From the NCBI GenBank assembly GCA_949316235.1, contig OX438750.1:20028865-20092864 (forward strand): 64,000 nucleotides of DNA. The letters are read 5' to 3'. The translations under genes and the position numbers were made by a program. Under the pieces are notes generated by a model. It was not told the DNA's origin. It ran no database searches and saw only the letters and a program-made list of their open reading frames with translations. Of the stretch, positions 53,201-64,000 are shown piece after piece (positions within the stretch are counted from its first letter, which is position 1; every line of letters starts with the position of its first letter). The DNA is from Oegoconia quadripuncta (taxonomy: Eukaryota > Arthropoda > Insecta > Lepidoptera > Autostichidae).

Positions 53201-54010
53201 TAAGGGAGCGGTATGGCATTTCTTTGCTGAACTTTGAAATGTCGAGACTGTAGATCATGTTTCAATGTATTTCGTAAAGGAGTTTGTGCACGATTTGAAC
53301 GTAGCTGTCTTACCTAGCTTTAGTATTACAGGGCACACAATAGAAACTATAACTACTAACGCTATGGACAAAATGTTAGTAGATGAGGAACTTAATTTTT
53401 ACCCGACTACGTGTAGTTAATTTAACTGCACAAATTTTACATGTCTTTTCGGCGGTTCCACGGGAGATGCACATGATACGTCTTTGAAAATTTTAATTCA
53501 AAATTGTCGTTAAGATGTAATACATGCACTGGGTGAGGCTAGCGAAGCGACACACTGCGCGTTCCTTTGTCATAACCAATAACCGTAAGCCTATAAGGTT
53601 TATCACGCATAAATATTCCTCTATCGGTTTGGTTAAGAAATCTTATTCATTCAACTATTTAACGGAACGTAAGGCGTCATGACAATACCTGTTTCTAGCA
53701 TTGTCTGTCATACATAGCTTAAAATGCAAGGTAATTTAAAATTTAAGCTAGAGTGGAGTGACATTTTTCGGGCTTTGGGTATTTTTAATGATCATTAATA
53801 TTCATTTCTCCCACTTCAATTGAAAAAGTGGGATTCATGCACCAGTACCTTGTCTTCAGGGCACGCCTTTATATAATATTCCTTTCCTAGAAAAGCATAG
53901 CAAATTGTCTTCCATTTGGATTTGGATGGATTTTTTTAGGGGAATGTAGTCTTTGGATGTGATTAGTAGGGCGAAACCGTATTGCAAACGATCTCATCTG
54001 TGGGCTGATG

Positions 54011-54215
54011 CAGTGGCACTACCTTCATATAAGCCTTAAAGCCCGGCATACTAAATACTCGATCAGGAGTGTTAACTATTTAAACACTATGGGAAGTCTT
54101 TGATTACATTCACACTTGTCAAACTGAAACGCCGTGCTTGGTTACCTATCTAATTTCACTATTCACAAAAATATTGTTGGACTTGCACTATTTTGAAACC
54201 CTAGGCACGCTACTG
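54011..54215. mobile_element. MITE with CAGTGGC ends, second copy
   Basis: CAGTGGCACTACCTTCATAT to CCCTAGGCACGCTACTG; shorter and diverged relative to the copy at 39574-39845. Confidence 0.65.
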
Positions 54216-55477
54216 GGCTGATGCACCCTAGTACCACCCCTTACCAGGTTCTTTTCACTTGATTCCATTCAAAGGCGGGATTTGTGAGTTGTGGACGATT
54301 TTCCAAACTTGCTAATGGTTTCGTTAGAATCATTCAGTTTCCACAGGGGCATCTATCTGTGTGTCTTCTACCGGCTACGCAATGGGGAGTGTTCTTCTGA
54401 AGAGCTATTATACCACCGGTCTTTTATCGTAATTCATTTTCGTTCTATTATCGTAATTCATCACGCCGCGATGGTGAACACCTTGGGTATACTTTTCGTA
54501 CGTGTAAGTTGTCGAATAACTATATAGCGACGTTTTTTTCTCAAAGCTGTGACAGGCTTCTTTAAAAAGCGGATGAATAGAGCTGCTAACGTATGCGCAG
54601 CAACTTATGCTGCAAATGTTCATAGAGTTCTTTTGCCTTTTTGTCTTATAAAAACTCACTAAGCTAATCTTACTTACTTATATTTTTAAGAAATGTTTTT
54701 CTTAGTTTATTCCCAATTATTTACATTCCCAACTGCTGTTTATGCATAAAGTTTAAATTTTCATGGCCTCTAATAGTGAAGGGAGGCTGTCCCATGGCAC
54801 ATAGCAGTGGGGACGTAAGATTTTTGATATAGTGTGTTAAATTACATGTAACAATATTATTGCCTACAAATGCCAGACTATTGACTACGGTATGGCGTTA
54901 ACCCCCTCTAACGTGTACACACATGGTATGCAGTCTCGTGTTATTAGCCGTAATACGATGTGGAAACGTTTAATTAATTCCAATTTCGACGTATTGGAAA
55001 GCAAGGTCAGCTTGATTTTTTAAAGACGTTTTTAAGGTTTTGTACAAAATATTAAGACTAAACCACGTTAGCTAATAGTTACGCAACTTAACTGTTTGTA
55101 TGGCAACGGAATTTGTATCGCTCAGCACTGAATACTAAAAACTACGTTTATATCGTTCACATTAAGCTGCGACCACTGAACATTATTTCTTACCACAATA
55201 AAAAAATTATATTATTTATTTGCGTCTGATATTTAGTTTAATGTAATGAGTAATGAGACTTCAATCGTTAAAGAGCTTGCTGTTGCAGCCGATGTATATC
55301 TTTGCACCTTATTTTAAATAGCCGCCGATACCTAGTGAAAGAAAGATCTGTTTTTAAATCCGCGGTGGTTGAGAACCTCAAGATGAAAGCTACGGTCGCT
55401 GAAAGTACTCGTATCGCTACGAGGAATGGAAGAAGTTGTCGATGAGTTCGCCTAGTGTGCTTTTGTAATTTCCATGT

Positions 55478-55505
55478 AAATAAATAAATAAATAAATAAA
55501 TAAAC
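55478..55505. repeat. (TAAA)n microsatellite
   Basis: About six TAAA units, TAAATAAATAAATAAATAAA and on. Confidence 0.95.
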
Positions 55506-55659
55506 GTGATTTAGGTAAACAAGCATTCTTTATAAAATTACGATGCGTCAATAAATGCCATCTGCAAATGAGACGTATTACATGTCTGACCATCTACTTC
55601 CAACTCATGGCATAGGATGCTAATCATAGTTACTTGTACATGTAAGTGTGTGTATAAAG

Positions 55660-55975
55660 TTTGTGCCGCAGCCTGCGGGTGAAGTTGTGCGGGGTGTGAG
55701 GCGAGGTGGTGGCGTGGACGCTAGGTGTTGTAACATTATTATGCAACGCCAAAGTTGCCGGCTGGTGACGGGTCCACGGGGTGAGAGCGAGGGCACCACC
55801 CCGTGCAGTAGCTCGCCCCACCCACGCCCCTCGCTCTATCGACCTGCGCGGGCCACCCGGGCTGCTCTGCCGCGGGCTAGCGACCGAATTGAACTTATAT
55901 CCCCTCACCCCGAACAGCGCGCTTGCCCGTTTCAATCCAATTCGACTCCTAGGCGCCGCATTGCCCCCCTAGCTC
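55660..55975. promoter_or_regulatory. Strong GC-rich island in the presumed spen intron
   Basis: The GC-richest 300 bases of the second half of the window, with GGTGAGAGCGAGGGCACC, GCCCCACCCACGCCCC and GGGCCACCCGGGCTGC. GGGGTG...CACCCCG at 55778-55803 forms a short hairpin. Open frames on both strands reflect composition, and none has a domain. Confidence 0.35.
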
Positions 55976-56112
55976 GATACAGAAATAAAAGGGCTGCACA
56001 CACACACGCTTTGGTATATTCTCTGCACAATATAATGAATCAGGTATCATTTCATATTGTTAAAGTTTTTATTTAAATGCAATATCTTTGTACACAATCA
56101 ATTTCTTTTATC

Positions 56113-56148
56113 TTGAATTGTTTTATTTTGTAGTCTCATAATAAGACT
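56113..56148. repeat. 12-bp-arm hairpin
   Basis: ATTTTGTAGTCT, loop CATAATA, AGACTACAAAAT, just upstream of a Helitron-like remnant. Confidence 0.7.
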
Positions 56149-56159
56149 ACAAAATAATT

Positions 56160-56355
56160 CATGCTAATATTATAAAATGCGAAATCTGTCTTTCTGTTCG
56201 GTTTTCATGCCTAAACTGTGAATCGATCGTATTGAAAGAGGTAACCTGGAGAACAACATAATGCTACATTTTAAGAGACTTTCAAAAAGGAGGAGTTCGA
56301 ATCCGCGTCTAAAGTAATTATACACGGGCGATACCGTGGGCCGAAGGCTAGAAAT
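56160..56355 (+). mobile_element. Helitron-like element remnant
   Basis: CATGCTAATATTATAAAATG at the start and GCGATACCGTGGGCCGAAGG, CTAG at the end; the middle is diverged. Confidence 0.45.
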
Positions 56356-57484
56356 TGTATATACATATACCTAGTATCTTCCTATTATTCACAGTTCTCA
56401 TTGTGGTAACTATATAGTCGCAGACAGTTACGACTCCGACACTCACTGGAAATACGAACCGTGTCGTACATTATTCACACAGGCTGTTTGTGCCTCGAAC
56501 AAGCGCGCCAATGCGTATTGTTCGTTTCTCGAGAAACGACGACGCGCTATGTGAACAGAAAGTATTGTCGGTACTCTATTGTTAAATACTCCCTGTCTCA
56601 ACTAACGGCAATACCATCATTATGCGTCGTATTCAAGAATGAGGAAGGTAAAATATAAAAAATATGGTCTGTGCATAATTTTCAAAAGTTATACTCTCAA
56701 ACAATAAATTCTGTTTTGCTTTCTGCGGTTAAAACTATAAACCACCACTGATTTTTATGAAAAGTCCCCCATACAATTTTATGGATTTGATGACACATCG
56801 TCCTTTGGACATTGTAATAAAATTTGTACATTGATTGACAGTTACTTTTTTAACGTAGTAGGGAATACTTCTATATTCTAAATTTCTAACGTAAGCACTA
56901 TGTTAATTTCCTCCAGTTATTTTGCGCGCTTATTTTGTTCGGAATCGAACTACTTGAAAGCCAAAAATAAAATATAAAATTCGGCCAACATTTTCATTCT
57001 TTCAAATCAAGTTAAATTCATGATATTCATAGACTTAACTAGAATATAAGTCAGTGGTAATATTTGAACATTCCATCCCAAAAACATTACACTCCTGGAA
57101 GGTATATATTTACTTATAGGTACTTAAACCTAATGCCTACTAACGAAGCATTTTATAATTTTCCCGTTTCTTTCTTGATACGCGTTATAAGCAGTTATAT
57201 ACTGAACAGCAGTAGTATAGTGAATGGTGTGTAACTTGTCCTCCAAGTAGATCGTACGTAGGCGTTGCTGGTTAGGTTTGAAAGATGTTTTGTTTCGCGT
57301 TCGAGTTCGCTTGCGTCACCTGCGAGCAGCGCAGCGTGTACAAGTACCTACCTACACTCTAGGAATTCAGGAAATCTTGTGTCGAAACAAGTCACACTCT
57401 CATTAATAAACATGAACTTGTTTATTACTGTTTTGCCCCGCACGTCGTCATTGAGTACTATTTTAATAATTTGTAAGTATTTTT

Positions 57485-57600
57485 TTAAACCTGTGGCGGA
57501 GGCCTATGTTCAGCAGTGAACGCCCTACCTACGTGAAAAACCTATCATGTATATCTATATCATCATATCAGCCACATCTGATATGATGATGATTTTTCAA
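57485..57600 (+). repeat. SINE-tail relic
   Basis: GTGGCGGAGGCCTATGTTCA, GCAGTGAACG and ATGATGATGAT resemble the 3' portion of lepidopteran SINEs (GGCCTATGT.CAGCAGTGG). A nearby palindrome, ATCATATCAG...CTGATATGAT, lies at 57564-57589. Confidence 0.45.
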
Positions 57601-60249
57601 AATTGGGTTTTTCGTGCTTATGCTTCGCAAATGTATGCGGTAACTTCTTGTTGTCCTAAACATTCTGAATTGACACCATCCATTGTTTATCTATAGTGTT
57701 TCTTTAATCTGGTAAATGAGTGTATTTTTGTAGACTTTATACCTACTCAATGTTAGTTAAATATTTCATAAGAGGAAAAAATATAATCACTGCGGTATCA
57801 GAGCAATTTTTACTGAGCTTACCGAAATCGGAAAAAGGCTTGCAATTTGGCACAGTTAAAACTTTACGTCTGTAGTCCACTGCTAAACATTGCACCTATA
57901 TGGTGGTTTAGTGTTAATAAGTATAAATAATTTGTATATTTTGGAGGCTAATTAATTTATATGCAATAGTGTAAACATGTTGATGTCAATAATATTTAAC
58001 GTTTCACTCAGGGGTTCGGAAGGGAGCGCGAAATTTTTATAAATTTCGTGATAGACAAGTTAGTACATATTTTTTACTAATAAATGTTTACGTTTATGAA
58101 TTTCCTCTTATATGCATTAAAGTTTAACTGCCAGATGATATCATAACCAGACAGATTGCAATAGGTTTGTTCAATAATACGATTCAAAACAATCACAATT
58201 TCCGAAGTGAGGTGGATTTTCTTAATATTTTTTATATTAAATATAATAGTTTTCCTTTGGGTGTGGTTAAATCAACCTCTGTAACAGATCAAGAGAGCAA
58301 AGGTTTTACAACCCTATACAAGAAAGTGAAATAGCTCTTTTCTTGGGCTTTCCAGAAGAATGCTGGGTGGGCAAACCTTTGAATCAGTTGTACAAGGATT
58401 TGGTAATATGACTTCCTTAACACGATTGAGTAAGTACCAATTTCAAAGATTTACTGATCAAGTTATTGACAATGCGGGCACTAAACTAAGTCTGTTATCC
58501 ATGACGACCACCCCAACGGATAGTTTTGCACCTCCAATGAAGTAACGTGAAGAAATAACGTTTAAGTTCTTATGACGAATTTAATACTCAAATATTTTCC
58601 AGCGTTCAAGATATATATATGTGCTAGCGACTGGGACGATGCCAGCCGTTTCGTTGTATAGGGTGGATCGGACAATTGGGATATTATGTCATGCCACTAA
58701 GGACAAATAGGATAATCGGAATTACACTAGAGATTTAATAGAATGAGGTATTGGTGACAGATCGAACACGGGCCCGATTATCTTAATCTTTCTTACAGAC
58801 CACTTATATATATACCCACACACAAATCGTAAGATTCACTTACGACCATGGAACCTGAAAGAAATGCTACCCGGCGAAGGGTAAACATTTGCATACCCCT
58901 CTTGCCATCCAACTTAGCCCTCGCCTGCAATCTGTGGGATTCATCCGAACTAGTCTACAATCTCTCCTGCTCAAATTCCATGACCAACTTCTTATTAAGT
59001 AACTACTCACCGGATCCTAGGATCGGATAATAGGTAATCAATGGTTCTGGAGGTCCGTATCCTTTGACTGTTGATAGCAATATCAATAAACCATTCTCGA
59101 TATGCAGACCCAACGATAATTGCTGTTAAAGTCACGGCGCCGGCTCCGGTGACACCAGCGCCACCAGGTTTACTTTCCGTAGCAAACCACGCACTATGAC
59201 AGTCACACGACCGTTACAAATCCGTCGCCAACCTATTGCTATATCATAGTAAGCCCCAAGTCTCTAATATATCAAGATCTAATGCCTATATATAACAAGC
59301 AAGCAAGTAACGAGTATTTGTCATATTTAAATTTCAATCATATGACTTGGGTAGTGTCATTTATGAACAGCAAATATAAAATTGGTCCTAAATGAGATTC
59401 TTGTGCAGCTAATTTTCATTATATAAACATTTTGTGTAGATTATAGACGATTGTGGTAGTGGACGGCAAAAATTCGCTCTCGGCTCCGTCGCCTATACCT
59501 TAGGGGTCGATTCTTGGCTCTTTGCTATTTACCATTTATAGTGCTGACCTTGTTAGGAAAACAATGTATGCTGAAGGTATTTAAATTAAGGAACGTAATT
59601 AATGTTTCCTACACTGCGTAAAATAAAACTATACTTAATGTATTGATAAGAACATTTTGTAATAATACGAAATAGCCTGATATAATGGGGTCAGGAAAAT
59701 ATGCAGCTAAGACTATTCTTTCTTTCTATGTCGACTCTTGTGCTCGATCTGTGGCTTTCAGTTCAAATATCTGCACTAAACCTCAGCAGCGGAAGGCACT
59801 ATTTTTGACCGGACTCATTGTATTCTTGTGCAATGATGCGCACCGATTAGCATAGGTAACTAACTACACCTAGTTGCTTGTTGAGACGGACACAACTGAC
59901 ACGAGCCATTGCTGAATTTACGAAACAATTATGGCAAGACTACTTGGTGAAAGTTGAAATACTTGATACCTTTTTGGAACAGTAGGCACTTACTACTTCA
60001 CGTATTCGCGTTGACGATTGGTGCGAGGTCAAGAAACTCTTCGTGTTGATGTGTCAGTTAGTTTGTACCAGTTTAATGCGTATTAATTTTGTACTACTAC
60101 CGTAGATCATGCATGACGCTGGCCGTAATTTTTATAACATAATAGTTAATGGTTAGTTTTGTTTCTAATTTTAAGTCAACGTCTGGAGTAGGTATGTTTA
60201 ATATATGACATCAAAACACATGGGTGATGGGGCCATATCTGGCAAACGA

Positions 60250-60770
60250 ATATGGTACTTGCTTAGTCGTTGACATTCGATGAATTTTTAGGTAAAAGTT
60301 CCCGTAGATAAAAAAGTTGGGGTGTGAAATGGCTCATTGCCATGGCGCTCAGTTAATTTTGTTTGTTGATCTTAGGTTGACCCTCCGGAAGGGTTTTGAG
60401 TGGACAACGCCACTATAGTCAAAAACAGATGACTGATTCCATTGCCTTGTAGCTCACCGCATGTAGACTTGATGTCAAAGTCACCCACTTAATCGACAAC
60501 CGTTATGATGCGTTTCATGAATGCCCGGATGCGAATTGGTTCGTTCAAGCATGTGTGTAAGCAAAACAATAGCCGCAGTCTTTGTGAAGAAAATTCAGCT
60601 CCTTTGGAACAAGCTGCACCGCGACGCGTTACGTACTCATTAACTAGAATGGTATAAACAGATTCGTGGGACCTAGGTAGTTACGTCCTGAGCCATTTCA
60701 AGACTTCGGATCGTCACGCAGATCCATCGTCATTCAGAACGAACTGTTTCCGCACGCACTTTTTAGCCTT
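60250..60770 (-). pseudogene. Decayed mariner-like transposase relic
   Basis: Minus-strand fragments align with the intact mariner at 30.7-31.8 kb: FMKRIIT near 60510 and LVPKELNF near 60600 (AATTCAGCTCCTTTGGAACA, GCTGCACCGCGACGCG on the plus strand). Many frameshifts and stops; clearly an older insertion of a different subfamily. Confidence 0.6.
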
Positions 60771-61404
60771 TGAACTACTTTATTTGGATCACTCCTATAG
60801 GTACTTACGGTACCTGTGCTCTTTGTAAACCAAGTCAAGACTTAGCAACGATCGTTTTTGATAAAACAGACTCATTCTCTAATATCTTCAATAATTCAAT
60901 ACAAGAAATTTTGTTAACAATACAAATTTTGAGGCAAATTTTATCCCTGGTAAAGAGTTCGTCGATATGAAAAGTTTCAAACAACCATTTGACGCACAGC
61001 ACCAACATTTTGCATGAAAATTAAATACAATTTGTACCAATGTAAATTTTTTTAACTGGCGTTTTACGGGGTCATTCTCTTTTCCAAATTCCTGATACTT
61101 AATTGACGGAATGTATAACTATTTAGGTACTAAAAAGTCAGTTTGTAAAATTTATGAATGCGCCGCTTAGGTATTTAAAATAGGTTTTTACTTTTTATGT
61201 TAATGAGAAATTTATTATTATTATTATTAAATTCTTTATTACACACAAAAATAAAATACAAAGAACATTTAACATAGATGATGAAATTTATGTAAGTACT
61301 CGGAATGTTTTAGGAATGCAATAGCAAAGTTGTATTTCAACTGCAGTATAAAATTTAATTCAATGTGCGCTGTGCTCTTGTGTTGTGTAACGGTCGGCCT
61401 CTTT

Positions 61405-61650
61405 AAGCCTTCGCCACACTGGAAGCGGCGCGAGGCGGTAAGCAATGCGGGCGTTTTGCGAGATCCGGTATTTAATGTTTGTTACCTGTCTACGTCGTTG
61501 CACAAAAGTGACAACGTGAAGCGGCCAGTGTGACGTCGCTGACAATAGCGATTATCGCTATGGAAATCATAGTATAACGCGATTTCGCACTGCGCCGCCC
61601 CGCTGGCGGATTGCTGTCTCGCGTCGCTTTCAGTGTGGTGATCTCTTTAA
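61405..61650. mobile_element. GC-rich element with CCACACTG-AAGCG-CGCGAG inverted ends
   Basis: CGCCACACTGGAAGCGGCGC, GAGGCGG at the left and (read inward from the right) ATCACCACACTGAAAGCGAC, GCGAGACAG. A third, partial copy GAAGCGGCCAGTGTGACGTC lies between. About 240 bp; non-autonomous DNA transposon likely. Confidence 0.55.
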
Positions 61651-62484
61651 CGCAGATTCTGATCAACGGTACATCATACAAGCCATTCATTATTAAAACA
61701 AGTGCGAGTCGAGACTTAACAACGAGAGTTCCGTGTGCGAAGTGTGAGTTTTGTCTCGTTTTTAACTTTACCACCGCGTTCGAGTTTACGAAAAAAGTGC
61801 CTATGAAAAAAATCGTTTTGCAAACTATCCGCTAGCGGCGCTGCACATTTCTCCATACAAATCGTCACGTAAACGTGAACGCGGTAGTAAAGTTAAGTCG
61901 AAACAAAAGTCACACTCCGCCCTCAGGTGTGGTTTTACTGCAGTTATGAAAGTAATCGTAATAATTACCTATAACACTGACAATTGCGTTAAGTGTCAGC
62001 CATCTACATACTTAGTTACTATACTAAAAAAAATATTACAAAAGTAATTATTTCTGCCAAACTCTGTGTTCATGCAAATGTACATGAACTGAAACACAAT
62101 ATTTGTTAAACAGCTTTACTCTTACCTCTCCAATCATGCAGAACAGATAATTTAATTTTCCTTCAATCTACGTGTGTGTACACCCAACGTCAATAATTTT
62201 TTAAACATTTTATTCTAACCCAATCTGCAAGGATTTTCTTTGTATATGGCGACCTTGTCACTTCCTCCATCGATGAAACTTTACAGTGTGATACAGTGCT
62301 GTAATGTGGGCAAATAATAATCCAATAGTCGACAAATTTATTTTTGGATGATTTGTAAATCGTAATCTGTGAACTTTATCATATTACACTTTTCACTAAC
62401 CTACCTGTAATGTACCTGTACCTTCACCTCTTCGTTGATTAAAATACTGAGTGTGGTTCGTGTTCGTAAACAATTGATATTTAT

Positions 62485-62655
62485 ATTAAACTAGCTTTCC
62501 CGCGATTTTGCTGTCGCGGAATCGTCGTCGAATTATCTTTGAGGATTTCAGATGTCGGGCTACCTCTTTAACACATTTCAATACGATTCAGCAGTTTTGG
62601 TGTGAAGCCGGACAGACAGACATTCGCAGACTCGCATTTATAATATTAGTGTGGA
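62485..62655 (-). mobile_element. Helitron-like element remnant, minus strand
   Basis: Plus text starts ACTAGCTTTCCCGCGATTTT (mirror of the CGCGGGAAAGCTAGT end) and finishes CTCGCATTTATAATATTAGT (mirror of ACTAATATTATAAATGCGAG). A complete short copy by these landmarks. Confidence 0.7.
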
Positions 62656-63594
62656 TATAAGATATATAATCCCAATATGCCTAATTGTGAGTTTTATTTG
62701 ATTAAATCGTCTAACCTTGGGATCATACTTGCAAATAGAACTCAACAAAGTTAATATTCCCTCTTGTCTCTAGGAGCTCTTTTTTTGTTTTTGTGAGACT
62801 TATATGTGACGCGTTGTTATGGACGCCATATTCGATCTATAATGTAGTTCCCCAAATAAACAAGTGTGACATACACGCGAATGCACAGAGGCCAAAGCGG
62901 GTACGTAACTTTTCTTACGAAATTTTAAAGATGGGCTAAGAGGTAGGAGGTATCTTTCCCAAATTTGAGAATAATTAAAGTGAGTGTCAATCATAAAATT
63001 AACTATTTATTTATTTTCGAGAAACTGACAGTCGTTACATTATAATTATTTATAATATAAAGTAGAACAAAATAGTCATTGCATAAACAAAAATAGTCTC
63101 CACAAATAGTACTACTATGAGACAAATTTATGTGTCTTTCCGCTCAAGTATCAAACTGCGCAACAAAAGCCTCAGCATTATTCACAATCACCAGACAATT
63201 AGGCAAAATAATTAAGAAATTTAATTGTTTTGCCCGATTGAATATGCAAATATTCATACTGCCCGGGCATTACAATTAAAACCATATTAATCACTTTGCT
63301 CATCATAACATATATTATATAATATAATATATATTATTGAATCAATACCTACTTAGTAGGAAACCTGAAATGTTGTAAACTTCATCCTAAGATCATATTT
63401 CTATTGACCGTATAATACCTATCTAATTTATAAATTACTAACTAGATACCTGTGGTTCTTATCGACCCGACACTTGTTACCTACCACGGCAGACTAATAT
63501 TTTGCTTTCATAGCCCCGCCATATCATCACAAAACGTGTACCTATAAGCAGCTATTCAGAAAGTAGACTGACGTCACAGAGACAGAGCCGGTAT

Positions 63595-63850
63595 CTAAAA
63601 CCCCCCGCCTCTCCATCCACATCCTGCTTGCCGGCCCGGCTGCGGTGGTTGTCCCCTCCCCCCTCCCTTCTCTCCCCATACCCCGCTAGCTCCACACCGT
63701 TGCTGTTGCCTCGCTGTACGCCCCGGCCGTGCCGATGCCATGCCGTGCCGCTTCCATCCAACACACAGACGCAGTTGAGTCGAGTTTCACACGGAAACGG
63801 GTACGGCTAGCGCAGCCATGTTGTAAGAGAAACGTGGCAACGTCGCACCA
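63595..63850. promoter_or_regulatory. GC-rich, pyrimidine-skewed island near the window end
   Basis: CCCCCCGCCTCTCCATCC, GTCCCCTCCCCCCTCCCTTC and GATGCCATGCCGTGCCGCTT show strong C/T skew on the plus strand. Followed by GTTGAGTCGAGTTTCACACG, 5'-UTR-like in flavour. Possible alternative spen promoter; unproven. Confidence 0.3.
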
Positions 63851-64000
63851 GCCAGACATCGACCGATTTAATCACTGTGGTACATACATACATGCTGCTG
63901 ATTATATCTATCTCGTATAAAAATGTCTGTAAAATATGTACCTAACTTACCACTATAAATTTGTTTCATCCATTCATTGAACCCCGTTTTATTTATTATT

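Larger units (their letters stand above)
38570..64000 (+). other. Presumed long first intron of spen
   Basis: No exon continuing RRM1 could be found on the plus strand. The region is a mix of MITEs, relic retroelements, tandem repeats and GC-rich islands listed separately. Stretches 38570-39570, 40590-42990, 45170-46130, 48390-49060, 49240-50310, 50820-51940, 52085-52950, 54220-55650 and 56360-60240 hold nothing I can name beyond AT-rich DNA. That it is all one intron is inference from the absence of other genes. Confidence 0.55.

Noticed and set aside
55648..56076. Open frames of about 100-140 codons on both strands
   Set aside because: Both strands open because of GC-rich composition; low-complexity Arg/Pro/Ala content with no recognisable motif.
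58360..58545. 61-codon frame starting MLGGQTFESVVQGF
   Set aside because: No homologue recognised and no splice or promoter context; kept as nothing.
58848..59030. 60-codon frame with good start context (ACGACCATGGAACC) after a TATATATATA stretch
   Set aside because: Looks promoter-like at first, but the protein is featureless and isolated; AT-rich DNA gives TATA strings by chance.
63552..63920. Overlapping short open frames at the window end
   Set aside because: Caused by C/T-skewed GC-rich DNA; Pro/Ser-rich or Gly/Arg-rich translations without domains.

Overview
The window is eukaryotic nuclear DNA: AT-rich, with intron-split genes and a dense load of transposon relics. It is most likely from a moth or butterfly (Lepidoptera). 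The evidence for that is several lepidopteran-type repeats (SINEs with a GGTGGACTA...GGCCTATATCC core, Helitron-like 3' ends reading GCGGAAAGCTAGT, RTE-clade retrotransposon pieces, TA-flanked MITEs) together with insect-like sequence in the conserved genes. No bacterial operon, CRISPR array or plasmid feature is present.

Layout. (1) 1-12937, plus strand: the nine 3' coding exons of the succinate dehydrogenase flavoprotein subunit (SDHA, complex II), 528 codons ending in TAG. The first exons (mitochondrial presequence, covalent-FAD histidine) lie before the window. Its introns hold SINEs, Helitron ends, MITEs and two decayed duplicates of exon 6. (2) 13-16.9 kb: 3' flank with SINE tails. (3) 17.1-20.75 kb, plus strand: a four-exon gene of unknown function whose junctions all keep frame. 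(4) 21.95-26.55 kb, minus strand: a complete two-exon ISCA2 gene (mitochondrial iron-sulfur cluster assembly). Its 4.2 kb intron carries a jockey/CR1-like reverse transcriptase relic that was itself split by a 263-bp palindromic MITE. (5) 26.6-38 kb: intergenic, repeat-rich. It holds a (CA)n tract, a decayed RTE retrotransposon, a mariner with an uninterrupted 357-aa transposase, a composite foldback element, an 857-bp long-TIR element and a 2 x 423-bp tandem duplication. (6) 38.1-38.57 kb, plus strand: 5' region and first coding exon of split ends (spen/SPEN). (7) 38.57-64 kb: no further spen exon was found, so this is probably its very long first intron, with MITEs, relic retrotransposons and several GC-rich islands.

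Functionally, SDHA (FAD subunit of complex II) and ISCA2 (needed for 4Fe-4S cluster maturation) serve the same branch of mitochondrial metabolism and sit about 9 kb apart in convergent orientation. This may be chance. spen is a nuclear RRM/SPOC transcriptional regulator and is unrelated. I found no clearly new multi-gene system. The most interesting items are the exon-6 duplicates in SDHA, the unrecognised gene, the nested insertions, and several long hairpins or inverted repeats.
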